Source of the DNA: Parasegetibacter sp. NRK P23
GTDB taxonomy: Bacteria; Bacteroidota; Bacteroidia; Chitinophagales; Chitinophagaceae
Reading direction: 5' to 3'
DNA: 64,000 nt
NCBI RefSeq assembly: GCF_023721715.1
Contig: NZ_JAMDLG010000017.1
Span: 62,001-126,000 of the forward strand
Shown: positions 51,697-61,290 of the stretch, in pieces
How the letters are laid out: every line of letters begins with the position of its first letter
Numbering within the stretch: position 1 is the stretch's first letter
Program-made: the position numbers and the translations under genes
The notes under the pieces: generated by a model
What the model was told of the DNA's origin: nothing
The model's input: only the letters and a program-made list of their open reading frames with translations
The model's database searches: none

Positions 51697-51714
51697 CTAC
51701 AATATAAATAGACT
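51697..51714 (+). promoter_or_regulatory. CTA-N9-TAGACT motif, second copy
   Basis: CTACAATATAAATAGACT matches the sequence before the leader peptide at 11 of 18 positions, with CTA and TAGACT at the same spacing. It ends 20 bases before the SUMT start codon. No clean TAnnTTTG box lies at the matching distance upstream (best is TTTCTTTC, two mismatches), so a separate promoter here is uncertain. Confidence 0.35.
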
Positions 51715-51734
51715 TTTTAACCAAAACCAGGTAC

Positions 51735-52595
51735 ATGCAACACGGAAAAAACTTCAAAACAACAGTGGCCCTGGTGGGTGCCGGTCCGGGTGATCCGGAG
51801 TTGCTTACGCTGAAGGCCGCGCGCCTGCTGCGGGAGGCCGAAGTGGTGATCACGGATAGGCTGGTAAGTGAGGATATCCTGAAAGCGCATGTGAGTGAAG
51901 GCGCATTGGTGATTTTTGCTGGGAAGCAATGCAGGAGGGGAAAATCCACGCCACAGGAAACCATCAACGAATTGATCGTGGAACATGCGCTGGCCGGGAA
52001 AAAAGTGGTTCGGCTGAAAGGTGGTGATGTTTCTATTTTCTCCAATATACTGGATGAACTGCTTGCGTTGAAAGCTTACGGTATCGCTTACGAAATTGTA
52101 CCGGGCATCACTGCTGCACTAGGTGCCGCCGCCTATGCCGGTATGCCGCTTACGGCGCGGGAACATTCTACTGCGGTACGTTTACTTACTTACTATAAAA
52201 AAGAAATCCTTTCTGATGCGTATTGGGCGGAACTCGCGCAAACCGAGGACACGCTTGTGTTCTATATGTCGGGGGATACTTCACTTGAACTCATTCAGAA
52301 ACTCATTGCGCACAAGATTCCTGCGGACCGTGCCGTGGCTGTGATTGAACAGGCCACCACGCCGCTGCAACAGGTGCGCATCTCCGATATATACGATTAC
52401 GAACAGAACCTGGGGCAGGAAACCTACCTCTCTCCCGCCCTGCTCATTATAGGAAAAGTGGTGCACCTGCACAAGCAATTCGCATGGCTGCCCAACAGCG
52501 CCAGCCGCGAGCTGTATTTCAAACCGGTGGGAAGCCAGCCACGCAGCGTTCAGGCATCTCACATAAAACAAGCGCCCCATGTTAGCAGAGCTTAA
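51735..52595 (+). CDS. cobA: Uroporphyrinogen-III C-methyltransferase (SUMT)
   Basis: SUMT makes precorrin-2 from uroporphyrinogen III with two SAM molecules, the first step towards the siroheme of sulfite reductase. The 286-residue product has the family pattern VALVGAGPGDPELLTLKAAR, RLVSEDILKAHV, VVRLKGGDVSIF, EIVPGITAALGAAAYAGMPL and FYMSGDTS. The last 35 residues are a less typical tail (ASRELYFKPVGSQPRSVQAS) that runs 17 bases into the next gene. The other two steps of siroheme synthesis are in the fused protein three genes on. It could be called the SUMT part of cysG. Confidence 0.94.
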   Translation: MQHGKNFKTTVALVGAGPGDPELLTLKAARLLREAEVVITDRLVSEDILKAHVSEGALVIFAGKQCRRGKSTPQETINELIVEHALAGKKVVRLKGGDVSIFSNILDELLALKAYGIAYEIVPGITAALGAAAYAGMPLTAREHSTAVRLLTYYKKEILSDAYWAELAQTEDTLVFYMSGDTSLELIQKLIAHKIPADRAVAVIEQATTPLQQVRISDIYDYEQNLGQETYLSPALLIIGKVVHLHKQFAWLPNSASRELYFKPVGSQPRSVQASHIKQAPHVSRA

Positions 52596-54279
52596 ATGGA
52601 AAACTTTACAGGAACTGGTGAGCGGTTCCACCAAAGAAGAACTCATCTGGATGAATGGATACCTTGCCGGTCTGGTAGCGCAGTCTTCCGCGTCACCTGT
52701 GGCAGAAACGCCAGTTGCTTCGGCCGTTAAGGTGAACAAGATCACCCTTACCTATGGTACCGAAACGGGGAACGCCAAAAAACTCGCCACCACTTTCGCG
52801 GGCGTGGCCAAGAAAAAAGGCATCCAGGTAAAACTGGCCGGACTGGACCAGTACCGCGTAAACGATCTTTCCAAAGAAGAATATTTCTTTTCCGTGGTCA
52901 GTACGCAGGGCGACGGCGAACCACCGGCTGCGGCCATCAAATTCTTCGACCACCTGCGTTCTTCCGATAAAACCTATCAGCAACTCAAATACGGGATCCT
53001 CGCTTTGGGCGATACTTCTTACCCGCTCTTCTGCCAGGCCGGTGAAGAGATCGATCAGTTGTTTGAAAAGAAAGGCGCTTCAAGAGTTTTGCCTATCGTG
53101 AAATGTGATACCGATTATGAAGCGGAGGCCGCGCAATGGTTTGAACAGGTGCTGAAAACCCTGGAGCACGGAAACGGTGCAGCGCAACCAGCCCCCGTTC
53201 CCGTAAGAGCCAAATCAGGTAAAAAACAATATACCGGCACCATCGCCACGAATGTGGACCTCAACGACCGCGGCTCTTCCAAAGAAACCCATCACATCGA
53301 GATCGTGTGTGACGAAGAGATTGTTTATCAACCCGGAGATGCCGCAGGCTTCGTTCCCCACAACAAAGGGGAAGAAGTGCAGGCCATCCTCGACATTACC
53401 GGATGCGCGGGAACAGAACAGGTGCAGTTCAAAAATGAATCCTGGGAACTGCGCGCACTTCTTACTAAAAAGATCAGCATCATTCATCTCCCGGAACGTG
53501 TGGTTAAAAAGTACGCGGCGCTCGCCCAGCAGGATATCCCTGAAACAAAGATCGACCTGCTGAATCTGCTGAAAATATATCCCCTGGCCGATTCCGTTCC
53601 GGTGCAGCAACTCGTTGATATACTGGAACCCATTACGCCACGGCTCTATTCCATCGCCTCTTCGCCCAACGCGCACAGCGGAGAACTGCACCTCACCGTG
53701 GCACGCAATACCTATGTGGTGAACGATGAAATACATTACGGATTCTGCTCTACTTTCCTCAACGGACTGGCGGAAAATACCGAAGTGGAATTTTATATTC
53801 ATCCCAACAATCATTTTCGTTTACCCGCCCCCGATAAAGATGTAATCATGATCGGACCAGGAACCGGTATCGCCCCCTTCCGCTCCTTCCTTGCAGAACG
53901 GGACAGCACAGGCGCAACGGGCAGAAACTGGTTGTTCTTTGGCGAACAGCATTTCGTATCCGATTTTCTTTACCAAACCGAATTGCAGGATTTCTTCAAT
54001 ACAGGCGTACTCACCAATATCGACCTTGCTTTCTCCCGCGACCAGGAAGCGAAAATATATGTGCAGCACCGCATGAAGGAGAAAGCCGAAGAACTATACG
54101 CCTGGCTGAAAAACGGCGCATCCGTTTATGTTTGCGGCGCGAAGGAACCGATGAGCGTAGATGTGGAAAGAACCCTGCTCGAGATTATTGCAGAACAGGG
54201 CAACCTCACCGAAGAAAAAGCCGCGCAATACCTGGAACAGCTTTCCAACGAGGGCCGTTACCTGAAAGACGTTTATTAA
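52579..54279 (+). CDS. cysJ: Diflavin reductase, sulfite reductase flavoprotein subunit
   Basis: This passes electrons from NADPH through FAD and FMN to the hemoprotein subunit. The 566-residue product has a flavodoxin domain (about 55-190, LTYGTETGNAKKLATTFAGV, STQGDGEPPAAAIKFF), an FAD domain (RLYSIASSPNAHSGELHLTV, GFCSTFLNGLAENTEVEFYI) and a nucleotide-binding end (GPGTGIAPFRSFLAERDSTG, VYVCGAKEPMSVDVERTLLE) with the C-terminal GRYLKDVY typical of CysJ. It overlaps the SUMT gene by 17 bases and lies 18 bases before cysI. Confidence 0.93.
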   Translation: MLAELKWKTLQELVSGSTKEELIWMNGYLAGLVAQSSASPVAETPVASAVKVNKITLTYGTETGNAKKLATTFAGVAKKKGIQVKLAGLDQYRVNDLSKEEYFFSVVSTQGDGEPPAAAIKFFDHLRSSDKTYQQLKYGILALGDTSYPLFCQAGEEIDQLFEKKGASRVLPIVKCDTDYEAEAAQWFEQVLKTLEHGNGAAQPAPVPVRAKSGKKQYTGTIATNVDLNDRGSSKETHHIEIVCDEEIVYQPGDAAGFVPHNKGEEVQAILDITGCAGTEQVQFKNESWELRALLTKKISIIHLPERVVKKYAALAQQDIPETKIDLLNLLKIYPLADSVPVQQLVDILEPITPRLYSIASSPNAHSGELHLTVARNTYVVNDEIHYGFCSTFLNGLAENTEVEFYIHPNNHFRLPAPDKDVIMIGPGTGIAPFRSFLAERDSTGATGRNWLFFGEQHFVSDFLYQTELQDFFNTGVLTNIDLAFSRDQEAKIYVQHRMKEKAEELYAWLKNGASVYVCGAKEPMSVDVERTLLEIIAEQGNLTEEKAAQYLEQLSNEGRYLKDVY

Positions 54280-54297
54280 TCCAGAAGAATTTTTCCC

Positions 54298-55971
54298 ATG
54301 TCACAACAGCAACAACATTCTCCGATAGAGAAAATAAAAAAAGAAAGCGACGGACTGCGCGGTACTATTAAGGAAAGTCTGGGCGACCAGATCACCGGTT
54401 CCATCCGTGAAGACGACCAGGCCGTGATCAAGTTCCACGGCATGTACCAGCAGGACGACCGCGACCGCCGCGAGGAACGCGCCGCCAAAAAGCTGGACCG
54501 GCTCTATTCTTTCATGATTCGTTTGCGCCTCCCCGGTGGTTTCCTGACCCCGGAACAATGGGTGGCCACGCACCATATAGCCGGAGCGCATTCCACCGGC
54601 GTGATCAAAATCACCACGCGCCAGACGCTTCAGTTGCACGGCATCCTGAAATCGCACATCAAACCAACATTACAGGCATTCAACAGGGCCAACCTGGATT
54701 CCATCGCCACCTGCGGCGATATCAACCGGAACGTGATCGTGTCCGCGCATCCCAACGAAACACCCGTTCACGCACAGGTATTTGCGTATGCCGATAAGAT
54801 CAGCCGCCACCTGATGCCCAAAACCCGCGCCTATTACGAGATATGGCTGGATGAAGAAAAGATAGAAGATAAAAAGGAAGAAGCCGATCCGCTGTACCAG
54901 GACCGCTACCTTCCCCGTAAATTCAAAATAGCCATCGCCATTCCACCCAACAACGATCCCGATGTACTGGCCAACGACATCGGCCTGATTGCCATCGTGG
55001 AAAACAATGAACTGAAAGGCTTCAACATCGCTATCGGCGGGGGATTGTCCACCACACATGGCAACCCGGAAACCTACGCCCGTGTGGCCACTGTGATCGG
55101 CTTTACCGATACGGAAGAAAAAACATTAAAGGCCATCTACGAAGTACTCACCATCCAACGCGATTATGGTAACCGGAGCGACAGGAAACTGGCGCGCCTC
55201 AAATACACCGTCGACAAAGTAGGCGTGCAGTGGTTCCGGGAAGAACTGGAAAGAAGGATCGGCTTCAAACTGGAAGAACCGCGTCCCTACAAATTTACGG
55301 AGCGTACCGACCGCTACGGTTGGGAAAAGGACCATACCGGGAACTGGCACTACACCGTTTTCGCGGAGAACGGACGCGTACTGGACGATGAACAGCAAAC
55401 GCTGAAATCTGCACTACTGGAAATCACCGAAGCACGGCTTTCCAATATCCGTTTCACGGGTAACCAGGGATTGATTGTTGCCGATGTGAAACCCGCCGAC
55501 AAAAAGAAAGTACACACCATACTCGAGAAGCACGGGGTGATCGCATTTACCGAAGCCGCTTCCCCCCTGCGCCGCAACAGCATGGCCTGCGTGGCTTTGC
55601 CTACCTGTCCGCTGGCGCTGGCCGAAGGACAACGTTACCTGCCAGAGCTCATCACTAAAATTGATGACCTGCTGACCAAACATTCCCTTCAGAAAGAAAA
55701 CATCATCACCCGAATGACCGGCTGTCCGAACGGCTGCGGCCGCTCCCACATCTCCGAGATTGGGTTCGTGGGCACGGGTCCGGGCCGTTACAACCTGCAC
55801 CTGGGTGGTGACCATGAAGGTATGCGGCTGAATAAAATTTACCGCGAGAACATCAACGAAGCGGAAATTTTAGAAACATTGGATGGTCTTTTCGCGAGCT
55901 TTGCGCTTGAAAAGAACAAGGGCGAACATTTCGGCGATTTTGCCGTTCGGAAGCAATGGGTTAACTTTTAA
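54298..55971 (+). CDS. cysI: Sulfite reductase hemoprotein subunit
   Basis: This cytoplasmic subunit reduces sulfite to sulfide at a siroheme-[4Fe-4S] centre. The 557-residue product has the ferredoxin-like halves (GGFLTPEQWVATHHIAGAHS, TRQTLQLHGILKSHIKPTLQ, NIRFTGNQGLIVADVKPADK) and the cluster ligands in CVALPTC (C-x5-C) and TGCPNGCGR (C-x3-C), the classic CysI spacing. HTIxxx-type loops and LGGDHEGMRLNKIYRENI complete the match. It follows cysJ at 18 bases and precedes the siroheme synthase-permease fusion by 16 bases. Sulfite rather than nitrite reductase is inferred from the operon. Confidence 0.95.
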   Translation: MSQQQQHSPIEKIKKESDGLRGTIKESLGDQITGSIREDDQAVIKFHGMYQQDDRDRREERAAKKLDRLYSFMIRLRLPGGFLTPEQWVATHHIAGAHSTGVIKITTRQTLQLHGILKSHIKPTLQAFNRANLDSIATCGDINRNVIVSAHPNETPVHAQVFAYADKISRHLMPKTRAYYEIWLDEEKIEDKKEEADPLYQDRYLPRKFKIAIAIPPNNDPDVLANDIGLIAIVENNELKGFNIAIGGGLSTTHGNPETYARVATVIGFTDTEEKTLKAIYEVLTIQRDYGNRSDRKLARLKYTVDKVGVQWFREELERRIGFKLEEPRPYKFTERTDRYGWEKDHTGNWHYTVFAENGRVLDDEQQTLKSALLEITEARLSNIRFTGNQGLIVADVKPADKKKVHTILEKHGVIAFTEAASPLRRNSMACVALPTCPLALAEGQRYLPELITKIDDLLTKHSLQKENIITRMTGCPNGCGRSHISEIGFVGTGPGRYNLHLGGDHEGMRLNKIYRENINEAEILETLDGLFASFALEKNKGEHFGDFAVRKQWVNF

Positions 55972-55987
55972 TTTTCAGCCACGAGTC

Positions 55988-57508
55988 ATGCCTGTATCAA
56001 CACCAGCGCCATCATCTGCTTCAACAACTGCCTCGCACCAAAGGCCGGGCAACCACCTGCTGCCTGTTTTTCTGAAACTGGAACAGTTAAGGCTTACCAT
56101 GATTGGTGGGGGCGCCATTGGTTTTGAAAAACTGCAGACCGTGGTAACCAATGCACCGGAAACGAAGGTGAAACTGGTGGCTGCCCACATCAGCGAAGAA
56201 GTGGAAAACCTGGCTTCCGCGCACGCCAACATTACGTTGGTAAAAAAGTATTACGAAGCCTCCGATCTGGAGGATGCGGAACTGGTGATGGTAGCCGTGA
56301 ACGATATTCCTCTCGCGGAGCAGATCCGGATCGATGCAAAAGAAAAAGGACTGCTCATTAATGTGGCTGACAAGCCCGGGCTCTGTGATTTTTACCTGGG
56401 CTCCGTAGTAAAAAAAGGAGAACTGAAAATAGGCATCTCCACCAATGGCAAATCGCCCACCGCGGCCAAAAGGCTGAAAGAAGTATTACAACATGCCCTT
56501 CCCGGCGAATTAGAAGACCTCATCGAAAACCTGCACCAGGTGCGCAACCAGCTTTCAGGAGATTTTGAAGAGAAAGTGAAAAAGCTGAACGCCATTACCC
56601 GGGGCATGGTGGAAAATGAAAAAGAGCAGAAAGAAAAAAAGATCCGGAAGATCGCGACCTATTCCGTTGCGGCCTTCGGCCTTATGCTGATCGGTCACTT
56701 CATCTTTTCATATATCCCGATAAAAGATATCGGCACAGGTGCTATCCATATTTATGATCAGTTGGGAGAAAATTTTGGCTGGATGGTGCTTGCGGGCTTT
56801 ATCGCACAATTGGTGGATGGCGCGCTGGGTATGGGCTACGGCGTAACCAGCACCACCCTGTTGTTGTCAACCGGCACGAATGTGGCCGCTATTTCAGGCA
56901 GCATCCATACCGCTGAAATGTTTGCGAGCGGCGCTTCGGGGTATAGTCATTACAAGTTCGGGAACGTGAACAAGAAGTTGTTCAAATTACTCATTATTCC
57001 CGGTGTATTGGGGGCCATCGGCGGTGCGATACTGCTTACACATTTAGGAGAAACCAACGCGCAATTCGTGCGTCCTATCATCGCGTGTTATACTTTTTTC
57101 CTGGGCATCCGCATTTTCATGAACGCCTTCAAATCCCAGAAGCGGCCCAAAAAATTCAAGCGTTACGGCTGGCTGGCCGGATTCGGCGGCTTCTTTGATT
57201 CCTTCGGTGGCGGCGGCTGGGGACCTATTGTAACTTCCACCCTCATCTCTAAAGGAAGAACACCGCGCTTTGTAATAGGCTCGGTAAGTTTAACGGAGTT
57301 TTTCGTGACCCTGGCGAGCGCACTTACTTTTTTTACTTTACTCGGCGTATCGCACTGGCAGGTGATCGTGGCGTTGATACTGGGAGGATTGATGGCTGCG
57401 CCGTTTGCGGCTCGTTTGGCGGGTAGGCTTCCGCGTAAGACATCTTTTATATTGCTTTCTATTTTGGTAATAATTTGGAGCGTACGGATTATCGTTAATT
57501 CGTTCTAA
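55988..57508 (+). CDS. Siroheme synthase (CysG N-terminal type) fused to TauE/SafE permease
   Basis: The 506-residue product joins two parts. Residues about 25-215 resemble the precorrin-2 dehydrogenase/sirohydrochlorin ferrochelatase part of CysG and Met8p: GGGAIG (40-45) for the nucleotide, NDIPLAEQIRIDAK and NVADKPGLCDF with the conserved Asp128, then STNGKSPTAAKRLKEVL. After a charged coiled segment (about 185-222), 8 or so membrane helices form a TauE/SafE-type permease (GWMVLAGFIAQLVDGALGMG, YGVTSTTLLLSTGTNVAAIS, LIIPGVLGAIGGAILLTHLG). The fusion should place siroheme synthesis at the inner membrane beside a sulfite/sulfate transporter. The frame also opens upstream inside cysI; the ATG at 55988 is preferred. 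Confidence 0.9.
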   Translation: MPVSTPAPSSASTTASHQRPGNHLLPVFLKLEQLRLTMIGGGAIGFEKLQTVVTNAPETKVKLVAAHISEEVENLASAHANITLVKKYYEASDLEDAELVMVAVNDIPLAEQIRIDAKEKGLLINVADKPGLCDFYLGSVVKKGELKIGISTNGKSPTAAKRLKEVLQHALPGELEDLIENLHQVRNQLSGDFEEKVKKLNAITRGMVENEKEQKEKKIRKIATYSVAAFGLMLIGHFIFSYIPIKDIGTGAIHIYDQLGENFGWMVLAGFIAQLVDGALGMGYGVTSTTLLLSTGTNVAAISGSIHTAEMFASGASGYSHYKFGNVNKKLFKLLIIPGVLGAIGGAILLTHLGETNAQFVRPIIACYTFFLGIRIFMNAFKSQKRPKKFKRYGWLAGFGGFFDSFGGGGWGPIVTSTLISKGRTPRFVIGSVSLTEFFVTLASALTFFTLLGVSHWQVIVALILGGLMAAPFAARLAGRLPRKTSFILLSILVIIWSVRIIVNSF

Positions 57509-57585
57509 CCAACTTACCACTATCTTCTTTTCATGATCCTCACATAATTGTGTGATGTGCACATGCTAACGCACATCTTTATGCG

Positions 57586-57616
57586 ATTGACCCGCTTCAT
57601 GCGGGTCAATATTTTT
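57586..57616 (+). terminator. Intrinsic terminator of the sulfate cluster
   Basis: Stem ATTGACCCGC (57586-57595) with GCGGGTCAAT (57601-57610), loop TTCAT, followed by ATTTTT (57611-57616). It marks the end of the sulfate assimilation transcript. Confidence 0.9.
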
Positions 57617-57738
57617 GTGGCATCAATGTACCCTTACTCCTTCAGGGCCAGCTCCATCCGATATTCTTCATTCAAACAAAGACCAGCCATGGGTCAGTAA
57701 CGGTGTACATCCTTCTACAAAAAATTGAATGAACGATC

Positions 57739-60700
57739 ATGAAACAGTTGTACTTATTCGCATTGTTAGTAATGGCGCTATGGTTGCCAGTTCAGGCCGC
57801 GCCACCCACCATTACACCGAGCAACCCCGCCTTTTCGAGTTATGAAGGGAGCAGTTTTACTTTCAGTTTCACCCGTGGCAATGGCGGATCGCGCCTTGTG
57901 GTAGTGAAAGAAGGCAGCGAAGTGACAGGTAGCCCGGTAGATGGTGTCACTTATACTGCGAACCAGCAATTCGGTACATCAGGAACAGCATTTACCGCCG
58001 CCGGTGAATATGTGGTGTACGCAGGTGCAGGGAATAGCGTAAACATCCGGGCCCTGAAACCAGGTACCGTTTACCATATTAAAGTATTCGAGTTCAACAA
58101 CCTGACGGGAACGATAGAATACCTGACCATTCCACTGACCACCAGCACCAGTACATTGGCCGCACCCACCACCAACGCGTCGAACCTAAATTTTACCGCG
58201 ATCGCCGGAAACGAGGTTACCCTCAACTGGACCAATGGTAATGGCAACGCGAGAATTGTACTGGCCAGAAAAGGCGCGCCTGTGAACGGTGTGCCTGAAA
58301 ACCTCTCCAGTTACAGCTCCTCCAACAATTATGGAGATGGCGCTGAAATTGGCGACGGCAGTTTTGTAGTGGGAAAAACCTCCACCACACGCGCCACCAT
58401 CAGCAACCTGGAGCCGAATACCACCTATTACTTCGCCGTACATGAATACAACGGAACGAATGCTCCGGTTTACTACAGTACGGCCAGCACCGCACAGGTA
58501 ACCACGAATACCGGTCCCACCACACCTTCCTGGAATCCGCAGGTATTGTCGGTGGAAGGGAACAGGTTCACCATCAATACAGCGAACGGAAACGGCATGT
58601 ACCGCCTCACCATCATGAGTAAGGATCCTGTTACCGCTGTTCCGGCGAACGGCGTACAATACACGGCCAACGCGGCTTTTGGTTCCGGACAGGAAATCGC
58701 GCCCGGACAATTTGTGGTGAGCACCACCAATGTGCGCACTTTTACCAACCTTGAACCGGCCACCACCTACTATATGCGCGTATATGAGTACGATGTTACC
58801 TCAGCCAGTTTCACGTATTACCTTACCAGCCAGTCGCTCAGTTTCAGCGGCAGCACCGTTTCGGCGCCCACACAGGAAGCGAGCAACCTTTTATTCGATA
58901 ATGTTACAGGGAATTCCACCACGCTTCGTTTCCAACGCGGCAACGGTAGCTATGCCCTGGTGCTGTTGAAAGAGGGCGCTCCCGTTGACATAATTCCATC
59001 CGATCTCACCCGTTATACGGGCAACTCCACCTTCGGGAGCAGTGTACAACTCGGGACCGGAAACTATGTTATACATGGAGGCATGAACGGAAGCGCGGTC
59101 AGCATTCTGGGATTAGTACCCGGTAAAACCTACCACGCAGCGATTTTTGAATATAACGGTACCAACTACCCGATTTACAGAAGCACACCTGCAAGGGCTA
59201 CGATCACCATTCCCAACCAACCCACGACGGCGGCCACCAACTTCGCGGTAAGTTCGCGGGAAGGCAACAGCTTCCGGATAGGCTGGACTAATGGCAACGG
59301 CTCTCGGAGAATGGTCATCGCCAGGAAAGGCAGTGAAGTAAGCAGCCTGCCCGCCGATGGCACCAACTATACCGCCGATGATGATTTCGGTATGGGCCAG
59401 GAAATTGCGCCGGGAGAATTTGTGGTGTACAACAGCACCGCCGCCGCCGTTACCATCAACAACCTCGATCCTTCTTCCTCCTACCACTTCGCGGTATTCG
59501 ACTTCAATACTACCGAAGGCTCACCCGACTACCTTACCAGCACATTCCTCCGTGGCAACGCAGCCACCGTATCAGCGCCGGATCAGGGTACCAGTAATCT
59601 CGCTGCATCCAACGTGCAGCAAAACCGCGCCACCATATCCTTCACAGCCGGCAACGGTGATGGGAGAATATTCATCATAAGAGCAGCCAATCCTGTAAAC
59701 GCTGCGCCGGTCAATTTAACCAGCTATAATTATAGTTACTCGTTTGGCGGTTTAACACTTTCCGGAGACAACTACATTATCGCAAAACGTACTGATGGTG
59801 TTGTTTTTACGGCTACCAACCTGCAACCCGGAACAACCTATCATATTGCGGTGTATGAATACAATGGGAGCAGCGCCCCGATGTACAATAACACACCAAC
59901 CCTGTTCAGTTTCACCACACTGCCTTCCGCAGACATCACCCCCACGGTTCCGGCCACCAATGCATCTTTCAGCAATATTGACGGGAACAAAATCACTTTA
60001 TCGTGGACAAATGGCAATGGCGCGAACCGCATCGTGATCGCCCGGAAAAACAACCCCGTAACATTCGTTCCGGTAAACGGTACTACATATGCGTCTGCAT
60101 CCCAGTTTGGAACCGGCAGCGCAGTTGGAACGGACCATTACATCGTGTACAACAACAATAACAGTTCAGTTACGATCTCTGGCTTAGAACCTGCTTCTAC
60201 TTATCACTTCAGCATTGTTGAATACAACGGGGCAGATGCCGCTACGGCTTACCTCAAGGCAAGTCCGTTAACAGCAAGCGCGTCCACCGCTGTAAGTCCG
60301 GTTACACCGAGTTCCGCACCCATCGCCACCACCGGCGAAACAACTGCCAATCTTCAATGGACCAAAGGGAGCGGCAGTGGCAGACTGGTTGTTTTGAAAG
60401 AAAGCGGGGCGGTAACGGGAAATCCCGTTGACCTGAATAAGTACACCGCCAATACAACTTTCCGCAGCGGAGCACAGATAGGATTGAACGAATTCGTGGT
60501 GTACAGCGGAACGGGCAGCAATGTGTCTGTAACCGGTTTAACAGCCAATACAACTTATCATTACGAGGTGTTTGAATACAACGGAAGCGATGCGCCCGTA
60601 TACAATACAACAGGTACTACCGGCAGTTTCGTTACCACGGGGCCGTTGCCGCTTTCATGGGTGAGCTTTACGGGTAAACAACAGGATGGGAAGATGCAAC

Positions 60701-61173
60701 TGGAATGGATAACCGCAGATGAATACAATACCAGTCATTTTATCGTGGAGCGCAGTGAAGGCAACGGGAATTTCACCGCTATCGGAAACATTGCGGCTAA
60801 AGGTGGGAACGGAGAAAACAGTTACAGCTTTACCGATAAATTTCCATTGGAAGGACAGGCTATTTACCGCATCAAACAGGTGGATACGGATGGACAGTTT
60901 GACTATTCACAAAGCATCAGGATAGGAGCTGAGCAAGCGGTGCCTGAACTGAAATTGTTTCCTAACCCGGCGCCATCGATGGTGACGATTTCCATACCAA
61001 GTGTAGATGCGGTATTCGCTTACCGGATTACGGATAACAACGGGAGCACGGTGAAGATGGGGAATACACGCAATGGAGCTGCGGTTTCATTGAATGGGTT
61101 GAAGCCTGGGGTGTATCATGTGCAGGTGTTGCATGGGGGGAAGGTGGCTGTGGGGGTTTTGTTGAAGCGATAG
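57739..61173 (+). CDS. T9SS cargo protein with eight repeated beta-sandwich domains
   Basis: The 1144-residue product has a signal peptide ending LPVQAA, then eight tandem copies of a domain of about 115-120 residues, each with a W/F-T-x-GNG block (FTRGNGGSRLVVVKEG, LNWTNGNGNARIVLARKGAP, and so on), an FG element and a closing L-x-P-x-T-x-Y-H-x-x-V-x-E-Y/F-N signature as in fibronectin type III domains. The end (from about 975, LPLSWVSFTGKQQDGKMQLE) is the linker common before sorting signals, and the last 75 residues (LKLFPNPAPSMVTISIP and the end GVLLKR) are a type A T9SS C-terminal signal. It is secreted or surface-attached by type IX secretion, perhaps as an adhesin. No catalytic domain is seen. 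Confidence 0.93.
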   Translation: MKQLYLFALLVMALWLPVQAAPPTITPSNPAFSSYEGSSFTFSFTRGNGGSRLVVVKEGSEVTGSPVDGVTYTANQQFGTSGTAFTAAGEYVVYAGAGNSVNIRALKPGTVYHIKVFEFNNLTGTIEYLTIPLTTSTSTLAAPTTNASNLNFTAIAGNEVTLNWTNGNGNARIVLARKGAPVNGVPENLSSYSSSNNYGDGAEIGDGSFVVGKTSTTRATISNLEPNTTYYFAVHEYNGTNAPVYYSTASTAQVTTNTGPTTPSWNPQVLSVEGNRFTINTANGNGMYRLTIMSKDPVTAVPANGVQYTANAAFGSGQEIAPGQFVVSTTNVRTFTNLEPATTYYMRVYEYDVTSASFTYYLTSQSLSFSGSTVSAPTQEASNLLFDNVTGNSTTLRFQRGNGSYALVLLKEGAPVDIIPSDLTRYTGNSTFGSSVQLGTGNYVIHGGMNGSAVSILGLVPGKTYHAAIFEYNGTNYPIYRSTPARATITIPNQPTTAATNFAVSSREGNSFRIGWTNGNGSRRMVIARKGSEVSSLPADGTNYTADDDFGMGQEIAPGEFVVYNSTAAAVTINNLDPSSSYHFAVFDFNTTEGSPDYLTSTFLRGNAATVSAPDQGTSNLAASNVQQNRATISFTAGNGDGRIFIIRAANPVNAAPVNLTSYNYSYSFGGLTLSGDNYIIAKRTDGVVFTATNLQPGTTYHIAVYEYNGSSAPMYNNTPTLFSFTTLPSADITPTVPATNASFSNIDGNKITLSWTNGNGANRIVIARKNNPVTFVPVNGTTYASASQFGTGSAVGTDHYIVYNNNNSSVTISGLEPASTYHFSIVEYNGADAATAYLKASPLTASASTAVSPVTPSSAPIATTGETTANLQWTKGSGSGRLVVLKESGAVTGNPVDLNKYTANTTFRSGAQIGLNEFVVYSGTGSNVSVTGLTANTTYHYEVFEYNGSDAPVYNTTGTTGSFVTTGPLPLSWVSFTGKQQDGKMQLEWITADEYNTSHFIVERSEGNGNFTAIGNIAAKGGNGENSYSFTDKFPLEGQAIYRIKQVDTDGQFDYSQSIRIGAEQAVPELKLFPNPAPSMVTISIPSVDAVFAYRITDNNGSTVKMGNTRNGAAVSLNGLKPGVYHVQVLHGGKVAVGVLLKR

Positions 61174-61213
61174 TTTTTTCATGCGATTGCTTCATGCTTC
61201 GCGACGATTGGTA

Positions 61214-61251
61214 TTTTTCACGCAAGGACACTAGGGAGCAAGGACGCAAGG
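61214..61251 (+). repeat. Dispersed intergenic repeat, copy C
   Basis: TTTTTCACGCAAGGACACTA then GGGAGCAAGGACGCAAGG. It shares the core with copies A and B and lies 40 bases after the T9SS gene. Confidence 0.6.
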
Positions 61252-61290
61252 CGTTGGTTAGATTTGGGGAGGTTTTCTTGCGGAAATTTT

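Noticed and set aside
54298-55971. Nitrite reductase instead of sulfite reductase
   Set aside because: The sequence class is shared, but the gene lies between cysJ and siroheme genes in a sulfate cluster with APS reductase.
57539-57554. TCACA-N6-TGTGA palindrome as a CRP-like site
   Set aside because: The half-sites are in inverse orientation to the CRP consensus (TGTGA-N6-TCACA) and it lies after the end of an operon.
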